From Stutzerimonas kunmingensis (GTDB taxonomy: Bacteria; Pseudomonadota; Gammaproteobacteria; Pseudomonadales; Pseudomonadaceae), in contig NZ_CP090366.1 of assembly GCF_021432085.1 (NCBI RefSeq), positions 186,001 through 250,000 on the forward strand: 64,000 nt of DNA. Reading direction: 5' to 3'. Under the pieces are notes generated by a model. The model saw only the letters and a list, made by a program, of their open reading frames with translations. It was not told the origin of the DNA and made no database searches. Below, one piece after another: positions 1-11,490 of this stretch. The translations under genes were made by a program, and so were the position numbers. Positions within the stretch are counted from its first letter, which is position 1. Every line of letters begins with the position of its first letter.

Positions 1-239
1 CGTTGCTGCTGCCAGGCACGCTGAGCGCGGCACTGCTGGTATTCGTCGACGTGCTCAAGGAAATGCCGGCGACCTTGCTGATGCGGCCATTCGGCTGGGA
101 CACCCTGGCCGTGCGCATCTTCGAAATGACCAGTGAAGGCGAATGGGCCCGCGCGTCGCTCCCGGCACTGACCTTGGTGCTGGTCGGACTGCTGCCGGTG
201 GTGCTGCTGATTCGCCGTTCGGCGCGGCGCCCTGGCTAG
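1..239 (+). CDS. Iron(III) ABC transporter permease, C-terminal end (partial)
   Basis: The reading frame enters from the left edge and stops at 237-239, so only about 79 C-terminal residues are visible. The stretch EMPATLLMRPFGWDTLA followed by a final hydrophobic segment and a basic tail is typical of the second half of FbpB/SfuB-type permeases, which carry Fe(III) across the inner membrane together with a periplasmic binding protein and an ATPase. In Pseudomonas an iron ABC permease gene commonly precedes gcvT, which agrees with the next gene here. The substrate is inferred from family and neighbourhood; the diagnostic EAA loop is partly represented by the EMPATLL segment. Confidence 0.8.
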   Translation, partial: LLLPGTLSAALLVFVDVLKEMPATLLMRPFGWDTLAVRIFEMTSEGEWARASLPALTLVLVGLLPVVLLIRRSARRPG

Positions 240-330
240 TCACGCAGCTCTGGCGGCAGGGTGCTGAGCGACGCAGCCGCGCTACTGCGGGCCGCCATTC
301 GACCTCCAGTCTCCTGCCGCCTGATCTGCC

Positions 331-359
331 GTGACCTGCTGCGACCTTGGGGCTACAAT
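331..359 (+). promoter_or_regulatory. Candidate sigma-70 promoter for gcvT
   Basis: GTGACC (331-336) and TACAAT (354-359) are separated by 17 bp, a good match to -35/-10 elements. A transcript would start near 366 and give a leader of about 85 nt before gcvT. I see no glycine riboswitch-like sequence in this leader. Assignment is by eye. Confidence 0.45.
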
Positions 360-451
360 GCGCGCCATTCGAAAGTCGCCGACCCCCGCAGGGCCCGGCT
401 TTACTGACTTTTCCAATGCCGATTCGGCGACCTGCCCGGAAGGAGAAACCC

Positions 452-1534
452 ATGGGTCAGCGTACTCCCCTCTACGATCAGCACCTTGCGCTCGGTGCCA
501 AGATGGTCGACTTCGGTGGCTGGGACATGCCACTGCATTACGGCTCCCAAGTAGAAGAACATCATCAGGTTCGTCGTGACTGCGGGGTGTTCGACGTCTC
601 GCACATGACCGTGGTCGATGTCTCCGGCGAGCAGGCCCGCGACTATCTGCAGCGCTTGCTGGCCAACGACGTGGCACGCCTGAAAAGCACCGGTCGGGCG
701 CTTTACACCGCGATGCTCAACGAGCGCGGCGGGGTGATCGATGACCTCATCGTCTACCTGACCGACTGGGGTTATCGCCTGGTGGTCAATGCCAGCACCC
801 GCGACAAGGATCTGGCCTGGATGCAGGCCCAGGCGGCCGGCTTCGCCGTCGAGGTCAGGGAGCGCCCCGAGCTTGCCATGCTGGCCATCCAGGGACCGCA
901 TGCCCGCGCGCGTACGTCCGAGCTGGTGAGCCAGGCCCGGGCCGGGCTGATTCACGATCTCAAGCCTTTTCAGGGCATGGCCGATGGCGACTGGTTCATC
1001 GGGCGTACCGGCTATACCGGCGAAGATGGCCTGGAAATCATCCTGCCCGCGGAGCAGGCGCCGGACTTCCTCAGCGAGCTGGTCGGCGCCGGCATCCCGC
1101 CGATCGGCCTCGGTGCGCGCGACACCCTGCGTCTGGAGGCCGGCCTCAACCTGTACGGCCAGGACATGACTGAAGACGTATCGCCACTGGCTGCCAACAT
1201 GGGCTGGACCGTGACCTGGGAGCCGGCCGAGCGCGACTTCGTCGGCCGTGCCGCCCTGGAGCAGCAGCGGGCGCGTGACGACCTGCCCAAGCTGGTCGGC
1301 CTGGTGCTGGAGGAGCGCGGCGTACTGCGTGCTCATCAGGTGGTGCGGGTGAATGGCGTCGGCGACGGCGAGATCACCAGCGGCAGTTTTTCTCCTACGC
1401 TTGGCAAGTCCATCGCCCTGGCCCGCGTGCCGGCCGGGACCGCCGAGCGCGCGGAAGTGGAGATTCGTGGCAAGTGGTATCCGGTGCGGGTCGTGCAGCC
1501 GACATTCGTGCGCCACGGCAAGGTACTGGTGTAA
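452..1534 (+). CDS. gcvT: Glycine cleavage system T protein (aminomethyltransferase)
   Basis: The 360-residue product has the normal GcvT length. It transfers the methylene group from the lipoyl-bound aminomethyl intermediate on GcvH to tetrahydrofolate, releasing ammonia. The start [21 protein letters not shown] was chosen because it aligns with the GcvT N-terminus and has an AAGGAG ribosome site 6 bp upstream (440-445); a longer open frame back to 347 has no support. Family motifs visible include GVFDVSHM near residue 47, the folate-site segment [12 protein letters not shown] near residue 187 and a C-terminal barrel domain. gcvH starts 52 bp downstream, so the genes are probably co-transcribed. 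Confidence 0.96.
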   Translation: MGQRTPLYDQHLALGAKMVDFGGWDMPLHYGSQVEEHHQVRRDCGVFDVSHMTVVDVSGEQARDYLQRLLANDVARLKSTGRALYTAMLNERGGVIDDLIVYLTDWGYRLVVNASTRDKDLAWMQAQAAGFAVEVRERPELAMLAIQGPHARARTSELVSQARAGLIHDLKPFQGMADGDWFIGRTGYTGEDGLEIILPAEQAPDFLSELVGAGIPPIGLGARDTLRLEAGLNLYGQDMTEDVSPLAANMGWTVTWEPAERDFVGRAALEQQRARDDLPKLVGLVLEERGVLRAHQVVRVNGVGDGEITSGSFSPTLGKSIALARVPAGTAERAEVEIRGKWYPVRVVQPTFVRHGKVLV

Positions 1535-1586
1535 ATTCGACCGACTGTTTTGCGCGACTGCTGTCAACAGCCTTGAGGACCCAGCA

Positions 1587-1976
1587 ATGAGCAATATCCC
1601 CAGCGATCTGCGTTACGCCGCCAGCCACGAGTGGGCCCGTCTCGAAGCGGACGGCAGCATCACCGTCGGTATCTCCGATCACGCCCAGGAAGCGCTGGGG
1701 GATGTGGTCTACGTCGAGCTGCCCGAGGTCGGGCGCCAGCTCAATGCCGGCCAGGAAGCCGGTGTGGTCGAATCGGTGAAAGCCGCGTCCGACATCTATG
1801 CGCCGGTGGCTGGAGAGGTGATCGCGGTCAACGAGGCGCTTGCCGATTCGCCCGAGCTGGTCAACAGCGACCCTTACGGCAGCTGGTTCTTCCGCCTGCA
1901 GCCGAGCGATACGTCGGAGCTGGACAAGCTGCTCGACGCGGCCGGTTACCAGGCCGCCTGCGACGCCGACGCCTAA
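1587..1976 (+). CDS. gcvH: Glycine cleavage system H protein (lipoyl carrier)
   Basis: A 129-residue lipoyl carrier that shuttles the aminomethyl group between GcvP, GcvT and the L protein. The motif [14 protein letters not shown] contains the lipoylated lysine, Lys65. The length and the N-terminal segment [15 protein letters not shown] are those of the family. A TTGAGGA ribosome site precedes the ATG. The gene is followed directly by a strong intrinsic terminator, so gcvT-gcvH may form its own transcription unit with only partial read-through into gcvP. Confidence 0.97.
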   Translation: MSNIPSDLRYAASHEWARLEADGSITVGISDHAQEALGDVVYVELPEVGRQLNAGQEAGVVESVKAASDIYAPVAGEVIAVNEALADSPELVNSDPYGSWFFRLQPSDTSELDKLLDAAGYQAACDADA

Positions 1977-1987
1977 GCATCATCCGC

Positions 1988-2019
1988 AAAAGCCCCGCTC
2001 TGTCGGGGCTTTTGTTTTT
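1988..2019 (+). terminator. Intrinsic terminator between gcvH and gcvP
   Basis: A perfect 10-bp stem, AAAAGCCCCG (1988-1997) with CGGGGCTTTT (2004-2013), has a 6-nt loop and is followed by GTTTTTC. It lies 12 bp after the gcvH stop and 15 bp before the gcvP start, where it would reduce transcription of gcvP relative to gcvTH. Confidence 0.85.
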
Positions 2020-2034
2020 CCGAGAGTAGCGACC

Positions 2035-4911
<2,877 letters not shown>

Positions 4912-5022
4912 GTTGCGCTGAGGGCCGGGTGGGCGTCGATTCTCGGCGCCTTTCCGGCTTCTGCGAGGTGATTGGTGGGGTGAAATTCGGGTGATTTCAG
5001 TGATTGGTGCCGGACTTCGTAT

Positions 5023-5048
5023 GGTGGATGTCGCTTTTTACATCCACC
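5023..5048. repeat. Hairpin / REP-like inverted repeat between gcvP and engB
   Basis: GGTGGATGT (5023-5031) pairs with ACATCCACC (5040-5048) around the loop CGCTTTTT. It lies between the convergent ends of gcvP and engB. Repeats of the GGTGGATGT type are, from memory, frequent in pseudomonad intergenic regions. It may also serve as a bidirectional terminator. No gene is seen in 4912-5094. Confidence 0.5.
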
Positions 5049-5094
5049 GGAGCTCCGGCCCAAGGCTGCAGGAATCGGCAACGCCTGACCCACT

Positions 5095-5748
5095 CTATGC
5101 CTCAGGCTCGTGCTCGTCTTCGGCTGCCTCGTCCAGCATTCCCAACCAGTTCGCCAGCACCAGCTGCGCTTCCTCGACCCCCTGCCGCTTCGGTGCCGAG
5201 AACAGCTGGACGCTGACGTCGGCGCCCCAGCCCTTGTGAATGTCGCGCTGGATGGCCAGCAAAGCGTTTTTCGCGGCGCCGAAGGCCAGCTTGTCGGACT
5301 TGGTCAACAGGATGTGCAAGGGCATCTGGCTGGCGCTCGCCCAGTCCAGCATCATGCGGTCGAACTCGGTCAGCGGATGGCGGATATCCATCATCAGGAA
5401 CACGCCGGCCAGGCTCTCGCGGCTGCCCAGGTAGGCTTCCAGGTGGCGCTGCCAGTGCTGCTTGAGCGGGATCGGCACCTTGGCGTAGCCGTAGCCGGGC
5501 AGGTCGACCAGTCGGCGTTCGTCATCGAGGCGGAAGAAGTTGAGCAGCTGGGTGCGGCCCGGGGTCTTCGACGTGCGGGCTAGGTTGGCATGGGTCAGGG
5601 TGTTCAGCGCGCTCGACTTGCCTGCGTTGGAACGGCCGGCAAAGGCTACTTCCAGACCCTCGTCGGCCGGGCACTGATCGACCTTGGCGGCGCTGATCAT
5701 GAAGGTGGCCTGTTGGCAAAGGCCGAGAATCGGGTTTTTCGGTAGCAT
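5095..5748 (-). CDS. engB: Ribosome biogenesis GTP-binding protein YsxC/EngB
   Basis: A 217-residue TrmE-Era-EngA-EngB-type GTPase needed for late assembly of the 50S subunit. G1 is GRSNAGKS (38-45), G2 lies near Thr67 in KTPGRTQ, G3 is DLPG (82-85) and G4 is TKSD. The start [10 protein letters not shown] was chosen over one 11 codons upstream because it matches the usual N-terminus of the family. The C-terminus is acidic ([12 protein letters not shown]), as in other Pseudomonas homologues. It is divergent from the cytochrome c4 gene. Confidence 0.95.
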   Translation of the reverse strand: MLPKNPILGLCQQATFMISAAKVDQCPADEGLEVAFAGRSNAGKSSALNTLTHANLARTSKTPGRTQLLNFFRLDDERRLVDLPGYGYAKVPIPLKQHWQRHLEAYLGSRESLAGVFLMMDIRHPLTEFDRMMLDWASASQMPLHILLTKSDKLAFGAAKNALLAIQRDIHKGWGADVSVQLFSAPKRQGVEEAQLVLANWLGMLDEAAEDEHEPEA

Positions 5749-5788
5749 GGTCGTTCCGGTGAGTGCACGCGGGTGCGGCAATGGTTCG

Positions 5789-5817
5789 TTTCCGTTTCAG
5801 AAACGGGAGTATATAAT
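5789..5817 (+). promoter_or_regulatory. Candidate promoter upstream of cytochrome c4 gene
   Basis: A perfect TATAAT (5812-5817) lies 17 bp after a weak -35, TTTCCG (5789-5794). A transcript from here would have a leader of about 190 nt before the cytochrome gene. That leader contains a small dyad around GCGGTAGTTACCACCGC (about 5892-5909). A second possible -10, TATAAC, lies at 5933-5938. Confidence 0.4.
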
Positions 5818-6015
5818 GCCGCAGTTTTTATGTGCGCTTTGGCCTGATATCGGGCCACGTGTGGTGTTCAGCCTGATCCGGACGCCGGTGCGGCGGTAGT
5901 TACCACCGCAATGCGGATGCCCAGCGTGCCACTATAACGAGCGTCGCCCCGGTTCGATGGCCGTGCGCGACCCGATGAATTCCTTTCAAACCCTTAGCCG
6001 TAGTTGGATTAGCTG

Positions 6016-6648
6016 ATGAACAAAGTACTCGTGAGTCTGCTGTTGACCCTTGGCATCACCGGTATGGCCCACGCGGCTGGAGACGCCGAAGCTGGTCAGG
6101 GCAAAGTTGCAGTGTGTGGTGCGTGCCACGGTGTCGATGGCAACAGCCCGGCGCCGAATTTCCCGAAACTGGCTGGTCAGGGTGAGCGTTACCTGCTCAA
6201 GCAACTGCAGGACATCAAGGCTGGCAGCACACCGGGTGCCCCGGAAGGCGCAGGTCGCAAGGTGCTGGAAATGACCGGCATGCTGGACCCGCTGAGTGAT
6301 CAGGATCTGGAAGACATCGCCGCCTACTTCTCAAGCCAGAAGGGCAGTGTTGGTTACGCCGATCCGGCTCTGGCAAAGCAGGGCGAGAAACTGTTCCGTG
6401 GTGGCAAGCTCGATCAGGGCATGCCGGCGTGCACCGGTTGCCACGCACCCAACGGCGTCGGCAACGACCTGGCTGGCTTCCCCAAGCTGGGTGGGCAGCA
6501 CGCGGCGTACACCGCCAAGCAGCTGACCGACTTCCGCGAAGGCAATCGCACCAACGACGGCGACACCATGATCATGCGTGGCGTCGCCGCCAAGCTGAGC
6601 AACAAGGACATCGAAGCGCTGTCCAGCTACATCCAGGGCCTGCACTGA
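6016..6648 (+). CDS. cc4: Diheme cytochrome c4
   Basis: A 210-residue precursor with a 20-residue signal peptide ending MAHA, leaving 190 mature residues. Two CxxCH haem sites are present: Cys34-Cys37-His38 and Cys139-Cys142-His143. Methionines in the MTGM and MIMRG segments are likely axial ligands. Cytochrome c4 is a periplasmic, membrane-associated electron carrier feeding cbb3-type oxidases. From memory the sequence is nearly identical to the P. stutzeri protein of known structure, which is the main species clue. It is followed by an intrinsic terminator. Confidence 0.97.
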   Translation: MNKVLVSLLLTLGITGMAHAAGDAEAGQGKVAVCGACHGVDGNSPAPNFPKLAGQGERYLLKQLQDIKAGSTPGAPEGAGRKVLEMTGMLDPLSDQDLEDIAAYFSSQKGSVGYADPALAKQGEKLFRGGKLDQGMPACTGCHAPNGVGNDLAGFPKLGGQHAAYTAKQLTDFREGNRTNDGDTMIMRGVAAKLSNKDIEALSSYIQGLH

Positions 6649-6669
6649 TAACAGCGGCAGGTTGAACAG

Positions 6670-6709
6670 AAGGGCGTCGGGGCCGTTGGCTCCGGCGCCC
6701 TTTTGCGTT
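6670..6709 (+). terminator. Intrinsic terminator after cytochrome c4 gene
   Basis: AGGGCG at 6670-6676 pairs with CGCCCTT (6696-6702), with the inner stem CGG/GGCC around a GTT turn. TTTT and GCGTTTT follow. It separates cc4 from dsbA. Confidence 0.75.
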
Positions 6710-6830
6710 TTCACGCCTGGCTACACAATCTTCGTCACGGCTTTACACGCGCGGATGAAAAACGCTGGCGAGTCCTGACGTTTTGCTGCAGCCTGTTGCG
6801 CCATCGGTCCGTCGTAAACAGGAGTATTTC

Positions 6831-7460
6831 ATGCGCAATTTCCTACTCACTGCCGTTTTTGCCGCTGCGAGCCTGTTCGGTGTCGCAGCCCAGGCAGCGG
6901 AGTTTCAGGCCGGCAAGGAATATGTCGAGCTGAGCAGCCCGGTCCCCGTTGCCGACCCGAGCAAGATCGAGGTGGTCGAGCTGTTCTGGTATGGCTGTCC
7001 GCACTGCTATCAGTTCGAACCGGTGATCAAGCCCTGGGCCGAACAGCTGCCGGATGACGTCCAGTTCAAGCGTATTCCGGCCATGTTCGGTGGCATCTGG
7101 AATGCGCATGGGCAGCTGTTCATCGCCCTGGAATCCATGGGTGTCGAGCCGAAGGTGCATGACGCGGTGTTCGCCGCCTATCACCAGGAGCGCAAGAAGC
7201 TCGCCACTCCCGAGGAAATGGCTGACTTCCTCGCCGGTCAGGGCATCGACAAGCAGGCGTTTCTCAAGGCCTACAACTCCTTTGGTGTACGTGGCCGGGT
7301 TGAGCAGGCGAAGAAGCTCGGCATGGCTTATCAGATCACCGGCGTACCGGTGATGATCGTCAACGGCAAGTACCGCTTCGACCTCGGCTCGTCTGGCGGC
7401 CCGGAGCGTACGCTGCAGGTGGCGGACTTCCTCATCGAAAAAGAACGCGCAGCGCGGTAA
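6831..7460 (+). CDS. dsbA: Thiol:disulfide interchange protein DsbA
   Basis: A 209-residue periplasmic oxidoreductase with a signal peptide of about 22 residues ending AAQAA. It has a thioredoxin fold with a helical insertion, the active site Cys56-Pro-His-Cys59 in WYGCPHCYQFEP, and the cis-proline loop TGVPVMIVNG. It introduces disulfides into exported proteins and is reoxidised by DsbB. The start has an AGGAG site 6 bp upstream; the longer frame to 6783 would hide the signal peptide. The nuclease gene follows 6 bp later. Confidence 0.95.
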   Translation: MRNFLLTAVFAAASLFGVAAQAAEFQAGKEYVELSSPVPVADPSKIEVVELFWYGCPHCYQFEPVIKPWAEQLPDDVQFKRIPAMFGGIWNAHGQLFIALESMGVEPKVHDAVFAAYHQERKKLATPEEMADFLAGQGIDKQAFLKAYNSFGVRGRVEQAKKLGMAYQITGVPVMIVNGKYRFDLGSSGGPERTLQVADFLIEKERAAR

Positions 7461-7466
7461 CCCGCG

Positions 7467-8324
7467 ATGCTGCGCCGTTGGAGCGCTCCGCGCCTTGCCG
7501 GCCCAGGCAAGGCGCGCGTCAATTCGCAGTGCCTGGCCAGTAGCGGGCTGCCCGCCGATGGGCGGCTAAGGCTGCTTAGCTTCAACATCCAGGTTGGCAT
7601 CAGCACCGAGCGTTACCACCACTACCTGACGCGCAGCTGGCAGCATTTGCTGCCGCATCCCGGTCGCGCCAGCAACCTGCAGCGCATCGGCGAAGTACTG
7701 GGTAACTATGACCTGGTCGCCCTGCAGGAAGCCGACGGTGGCAGCCTGCGCTCCGGTTACGTCAATCAGGTCGAGCACCTCGCCCACCTGGGCGCCTTTC
7801 CCTACTGGTATCAGCAGCTCAATCGCAATCTCGGGCGTTTCGCCCAGCACAGCAACGGCGTCCTCAGCCGGCTCGAACCACAAGGCCTGGAAGATCACCC
7901 GCTTCCTGGTCCTTCGGGGCGCGGGGCGATTCTGTTGCGTTTCGGCGAGGGACCGGAGGCGCTGGTGGTGGTGATGATGCACCTGGCCCTGGGAGGCGGG
8001 GCGCGGACGCGTCAGCTGGCCTATATCCGCGAGCTGATTGGCGGCTATCGGCATCAGGTGTTGATGGGCGACATGAATACCCACGCCAATGATCTGCTGG
8101 AAAATTCGCCGCTGCGCGATCTCGGCCTGCTCGCGCCGCAAATCGAAGCGACCTTCCCGAGCTGGCGACCGCAACGCTGTCTGGACCATATTCTGCTAAG
8201 CCCGAGCCTGACGCTGGAACGCGTCGATGTGCTGGCGCTGCCGATCTCCGACCATCTGCCGGTGGCAGTGGAGATCCGTTTGCCGGACTCGCTTCAGGCC
8301 GATTCCCTGCCGGTACAGGTATAA
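7467..8324 (+). CDS. Endonuclease/exonuclease/phosphatase family protein
   Basis: The 285-residue protein carries the EEP fold signatures: RLLSFNIQVG near residue 35, ALQEADGG with the metal-binding Glu near residue 88, a central GDMNTH motif and a terminal SDHLPVAVEI with the catalytic His. Substrate cannot be told from sequence; members act on nucleic acids, phosphoinositides or other phosphodiesters. It sits 6 bp after dsbA and 8 bp before the diguanylate cyclase gene, so the three are likely one operon, an order also known in P. aeruginosa. The N-terminal 30 residues look poorly conserved, so an internal start is possible. Confidence 0.85.
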   Translation: MLRRWSAPRLAGPGKARVNSQCLASSGLPADGRLRLLSFNIQVGISTERYHHYLTRSWQHLLPHPGRASNLQRIGEVLGNYDLVALQEADGGSLRSGYVNQVEHLAHLGAFPYWYQQLNRNLGRFAQHSNGVLSRLEPQGLEDHPLPGPSGRGAILLRFGEGPEALVVVMMHLALGGGARTRQLAYIRELIGGYRHQVLMGDMNTHANDLLENSPLRDLGLLAPQIEATFPSWRPQRCLDHILLSPSLTLERVDVLALPISDHLPVAVEIRLPDSLQADSLPVQV

Positions 8325-8332
8325 GAAACGAA

Positions 8333-10144
8333 ATGAGCGAAGAAGTCGAACGCTGGAAGGAAAAGTATCTTCAGCTCGCCGAGCGGCAGGAGCAGCTCGA
8401 GGCGCGCTGGGAGCAGCGCGTCGATCTGCTGCGGCGCAGCCTGGTGCGTAGCAGCCTGGCGGTGGAGGGTGCCGATCCCGCGGTCGAGCGCTGTCTGCAC
8501 GAAATGCGAGAGATCCTCCGCGACGGCGATCTGGATGAGGGGCTCAGCCAGCTGGTGCCGCGCCTGGAGAAGGCTGTGCTGGAATCCGAACGCCACCGCC
8601 AGGAACGGGCCGTTCGCCTGACCGAGGCTTTGCATCGGCTGGTCTCCCAGCTACTGGGCATGTCGGTGCCGGCGGAGCTGCGCAAGCCGCTCAAGCGATT
8701 TGCCAAGGAGCTGGACCAGCGTGCCGCCAGGCTGCGTGAGCTGCCGGTGCTGCTCGGCGAGCTGAGTGACCTGCAGGGCCAGGTGCTGGATCTGCAGGGG
8801 CTGGCGGCGCCGCAGCAGAGCGGTTTTCTGAAGCGACTGTTTGGCGGGCGGGACATGCCGCTGGCACCGCCTGCAGCCGAGCGGGGTGAGGAAACCCCGC
8901 CGTCCGCCGCAGTCAATGAGGTCGACGCTGGCCCGGTAGTAGTGGAAGCGCTAGGGCTGCCCAAGCCTGCCGTTCAGGCTGCCCCGCTGCTCGAGGACGT
9001 GCCGCTTGCCGAGGCACCGGCCGACGAAGAAGCTATCGCTGAAACCGAGGCGGAGCAGAACGCGGCTGCGTATGCCCTGCCGGATTCGCCGGAGCCCGCG
9101 TTCAGCGTCGTCGCGGACCGCGTGGAGGCGACCCTCGGCAGCATGCTGGACAGTCTTCATCTGCCGGAACAGCACCAGCCGCAACTGCAGACCCTGCGGG
9201 CGCGCATCCAGCACGGCTTGAACTGGTATGAGCTGGTGCCGGTGCTGGACGATCTCGCGATGCTGATGATCGCCTTCAGCGACCAGGGCCAGCGGGATTT
9301 CGAAAACTACCTGCAGACGCTCAACGAGCGCCTGACTGCGATGCAGGAAAATCTCCTCGCCGCGCACCAGGGGCATAACGAAGGACGCGACGCCGCTCAG
9401 GCGCTGGATGCGGAGTTGCGTGAACAGGTTGGCGGGCTGCAGGACAGCATGCGCCAGGCCAAGGATCTGACCAGCCTGAAGCAGGTGGTCGAGGCGCGCC
9501 TGGATGGCCTGCTCACCACGGTGGACACCTACCGGCAACAGCGCAGCGAGCAGGAACAGAAGCTCGGTGAGCGCCTGCAGCAGCTGGTCAGCCGGGTCGG
9601 CAGCCTCGAACAGGCAGCACGCGGCCTGCGCGGGCACCTGGAGGAGCAGCGTCAGAAAGCGCTGCAGGATCCGCTGACCGGCCTGCCCAACCGGGCGGCA
9701 TGGAACGAGCGCCTGGAGCTCGAGTTCGCCCGCTGGCAACGTTACGGCGGCGACCTGCTGCTGGCCGTGCTGGACGTCGATCACTTCAAGCGGGTCAACG
9801 ATGGCTACGGTCACCTGGCTGGTGATCGGGTGCTGAAGATCATTGGCACCGAGCTGCACAAGCGTTTGCGCAAGACCGATTTCATCGCCCGCTTCGGTGG
9901 CGAGGAGTTCGTCGTGCTGCTGCCCAACACGCCCTATGACGCAGGGCTGCAGCTGATGGAGTCGCTGCGTGAGTCGATCGGCAGCTGTCCGTTCCATTTC
10001 AAGGGCGAGCGCGTTGCCATCACGCTCTCGGCCGGCCTGACCGCGTTCAGCGAAGGTGACAGCACCGAGCGTGCCTTCGAGCGTGCCGACAGCGCGCTCT
10101 ACCGGGCCAAGGATTCGGGGCGCAATCGCGTCGAGGCGGCCTGA
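8333..10144 (+). CDS. dgcH: Diguanylate cyclase, DgcH type
   Basis: A 603-residue soluble protein. The N-terminal half is charged and helical with coiled-coil character and has no transmembrane segment. A variable acidic/Pro-rich linker spans about residues 180-260, a second helical region about 265-440, and a GGDEF domain the C-terminal 165 residues. The active site is GGEEF at about 522-526, and an RxxD inhibitory site (RKTD) sits five residues before it, so the enzyme should make c-di-GMP and be product-inhibited. The position after cc4-dsbA-nuclease and before ampDh2 matches the conserved Pseudomonas dgcH locus. The input signal is unknown. Confidence 0.88.
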   Translation: MSEEVERWKEKYLQLAERQEQLEARWEQRVDLLRRSLVRSSLAVEGADPAVERCLHEMREILRDGDLDEGLSQLVPRLEKAVLESERHRQERAVRLTEALHRLVSQLLGMSVPAELRKPLKRFAKELDQRAARLRELPVLLGELSDLQGQVLDLQGLAAPQQSGFLKRLFGGRDMPLAPPAAERGEETPPSAAVNEVDAGPVVVEALGLPKPAVQAAPLLEDVPLAEAPADEEAIAETEAEQNAAAYALPDSPEPAFSVVADRVEATLGSMLDSLHLPEQHQPQLQTLRARIQHGLNWYELVPVLDDLAMLMIAFSDQGQRDFENYLQTLNERLTAMQENLLAAHQGHNEGRDAAQALDAELREQVGGLQDSMRQAKDLTSLKQVVEARLDGLLTTVDTYRQQRSEQEQKLGERLQQLVSRVGSLEQAARGLRGHLEEQRQKALQDPLTGLPNRAAWNERLELEFARWQRYGGDLLLAVLDVDHFKRVNDGYGHLAGDRVLKIIGTELHKRLRKTDFIARFGGEEFVVLLPNTPYDAGLQLMESLRESIGSCPFHFKGERVAITLSAGLTAFSEGDSTERAFERADSALYRAKDSGRNRVEAA

Positions 10145-10153
10145 CCGGCTGCC

Positions 10154-10182
10154 CTGGCCCGGTCCCGATCGGCCGGTATAAT
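10154..10182 (+). promoter_or_regulatory. Candidate promoter for ampDh2
   Basis: CTGGCC (10154-10159), a 17-bp spacer and a perfect TATAAT (10177-10182). The leader would be about 85 nt. Confidence 0.45.
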
Positions 10183-10274
10183 CACGCCCCTCACCGCACC
10201 GACATGAGCGGAGCCCCGCGCAACGGGCTACTGCTCATCTGCGTCATTTCGCCGTCGACACAGAGGTCGTCCCG

Positions 10275-11063
10275 ATGAAAACCATCCCCGCCGTCCTGAT
10301 GCTCCTGCTGCTGGCCGGTTGCGCCAGTGGTCCGCGCATCGATACCAGCTACCGCTCGACCGGCCACGACAGCCGCGCCCAGTTCATCATCCTGCATTAC
10401 ACCTCGACCGACCTGCCCCGTTCGCTGCAGCTGCTCAGCGGCCGCGACGTCAGCAGCCACTACCTGATCGGCGAATCACCGGCGACCATCTACCGCCTGG
10501 TGGATGAAAACCGCCGCGCCTGGCATGCCGGTGAGAGTGAGTGGAACGGGCGCACCTGGCTCAACGCCACATCGATCGGCATCGAGTTGGTCAACCGCGG
10601 CTACGTGGAAAGCGCCGACGGGCGCCGGCTCTGGTATCCGTACTCCGAAGAGCAGATCGACGCGCTGGTGGTGTTGCTCAAGGACATCATGGCGCGCCAC
10701 GACCTCAAGCCGGGCGCCATCATCGGCCACAGCGACATCGCTCCGCAGCGCAAGGTCGATCCGGGGCCGCTGTTCCCCTGGAAACGCCTGGCCGAGGAGG
10801 GGCTGCTGCCCTGGCCCGATGCCGATGCGGTGGCGGCCGAGCGGATGCGTTATGCATCGGCCGGGCTGCCGACGATCACCTGGTTCCAGGATGCATTGGC
10901 GGCGCAGGGTTACCGGGTGCCGCGCCACGGCCATCTGGACGACGAGACGCGCAATGTGATCGCTGCGTTCCAGATGAAATACCGCCCGGCTCGCTTCGAC
11001 GGCGAACCCGATGCCGAGACCGCCGCGATGCTGCAGGTGCTCGGCAATCAGGCGGGGCGCTGA
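10275..11063 (+). CDS. ampDh2: N-acetylmuramoyl-L-alanine amidase lipoprotein AmpDh2
   Basis: A 262-residue lipoprotein with the lipobox LAGC (Cys16). The amidase_2 domain has zinc-ligand candidates His41 (ILHYTS), His152 (IIGHSDI) and Asp162 (KVDPGP), with Glu104 in IGIELVNRG. A C-terminal peptidoglycan-binding-like domain begins near residue 195. It cleaves the amide between MurNAc and the stem peptide; AmpDh2 acts from the outer-membrane inner leaflet in wall recycling and beta-lactamase control. It converges on the DUF1330 gene with one base between stop codons. Confidence 0.93.
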   Translation: MKTIPAVLMLLLLAGCASGPRIDTSYRSTGHDSRAQFIILHYTSTDLPRSLQLLSGRDVSSHYLIGESPATIYRLVDENRRAWHAGESEWNGRTWLNATSIGIELVNRGYVESADGRRLWYPYSEEQIDALVVLLKDIMARHDLKPGAIIGHSDIAPQRKVDPGPLFPWKRLAEEGLLPWPDADAVAAERMRYASAGLPTITWFQDALAAQGYRVPRHGHLDDETRNVIAAFQMKYRPARFDGEPDAETAAMLQVLGNQAGR

Positions 11064-11064
11064 C

Positions 11065-11469
11065 TCAGCAGCGGGTCGTGCCGATCAGTCTCGAGTCGGC
11101 CAGCGCTGCGCTACGGTGCTCGGCTGCAGCCTGATAGTCGCTGTCGCCGATCATCGCCAGGAAGGCTTCCTTGGATGGATAGCTGACCAGTAGAAGGTCG
11201 TCCCACTGCTCGTCCGGCGGAGCGATCAGCGCGGCATGGGCCTTGGCCCTGACTTCCACCGCGCCACCGCTGGCCTGCACCTTGGCCAGCGCCACGCGGC
11301 TGTAGCGGGCGTAGGCCTCGCGACCACTGCACGGACTGTGCTGGCTACCTGACGGATAGGTCGCCTGGTCGTTATAGCGCAGCAGGTTGAGCATCAGGAT
11401 CGGCACGCCCGAAGGCATCGACGCCGCGAAGTCGGCGAGCTGTTCGGGGCTGGGGTTCAGGCTCGGCAT
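11065..11469 (-). CDS. DUF1330-type protein
   Basis: A 134-residue protein with a ferredoxin-like (dimeric alpha-beta barrel) pattern: VPILMLNLLRYND near residue 22, a central GREAYARYSRVA, and DDLLLVSYPSKEAFLAMIGDSDYQ near the end, all typical of DUF1330. Function is unknown for the family. A good AGGAGG site lies 6 bp before the start. It starts 21 bp after kinB on the same strand, so it is probably the third gene of an algB-kinB operon. Confidence 0.75.
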   Translation of the reverse strand: MPSLNPSPEQLADFAASMPSGVPILMLNLLRYNDQATYPSGSQHSPCSGREAYARYSRVALAKVQASGGAVEVRAKAHAALIAPPDEQWDDLLLVSYPSKEAFLAMIGDSDYQAAAEHRSAALADSRLIGTTRC

Positions 11470-11490
11470 GTGGCCTCCTAGATGGCGCTG

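Noticed and set aside
240..451. Glycine riboswitch before gcvT
   Set aside because: I could not find the conserved aptamer core; the leader is short and shows only an ordinary promoter.
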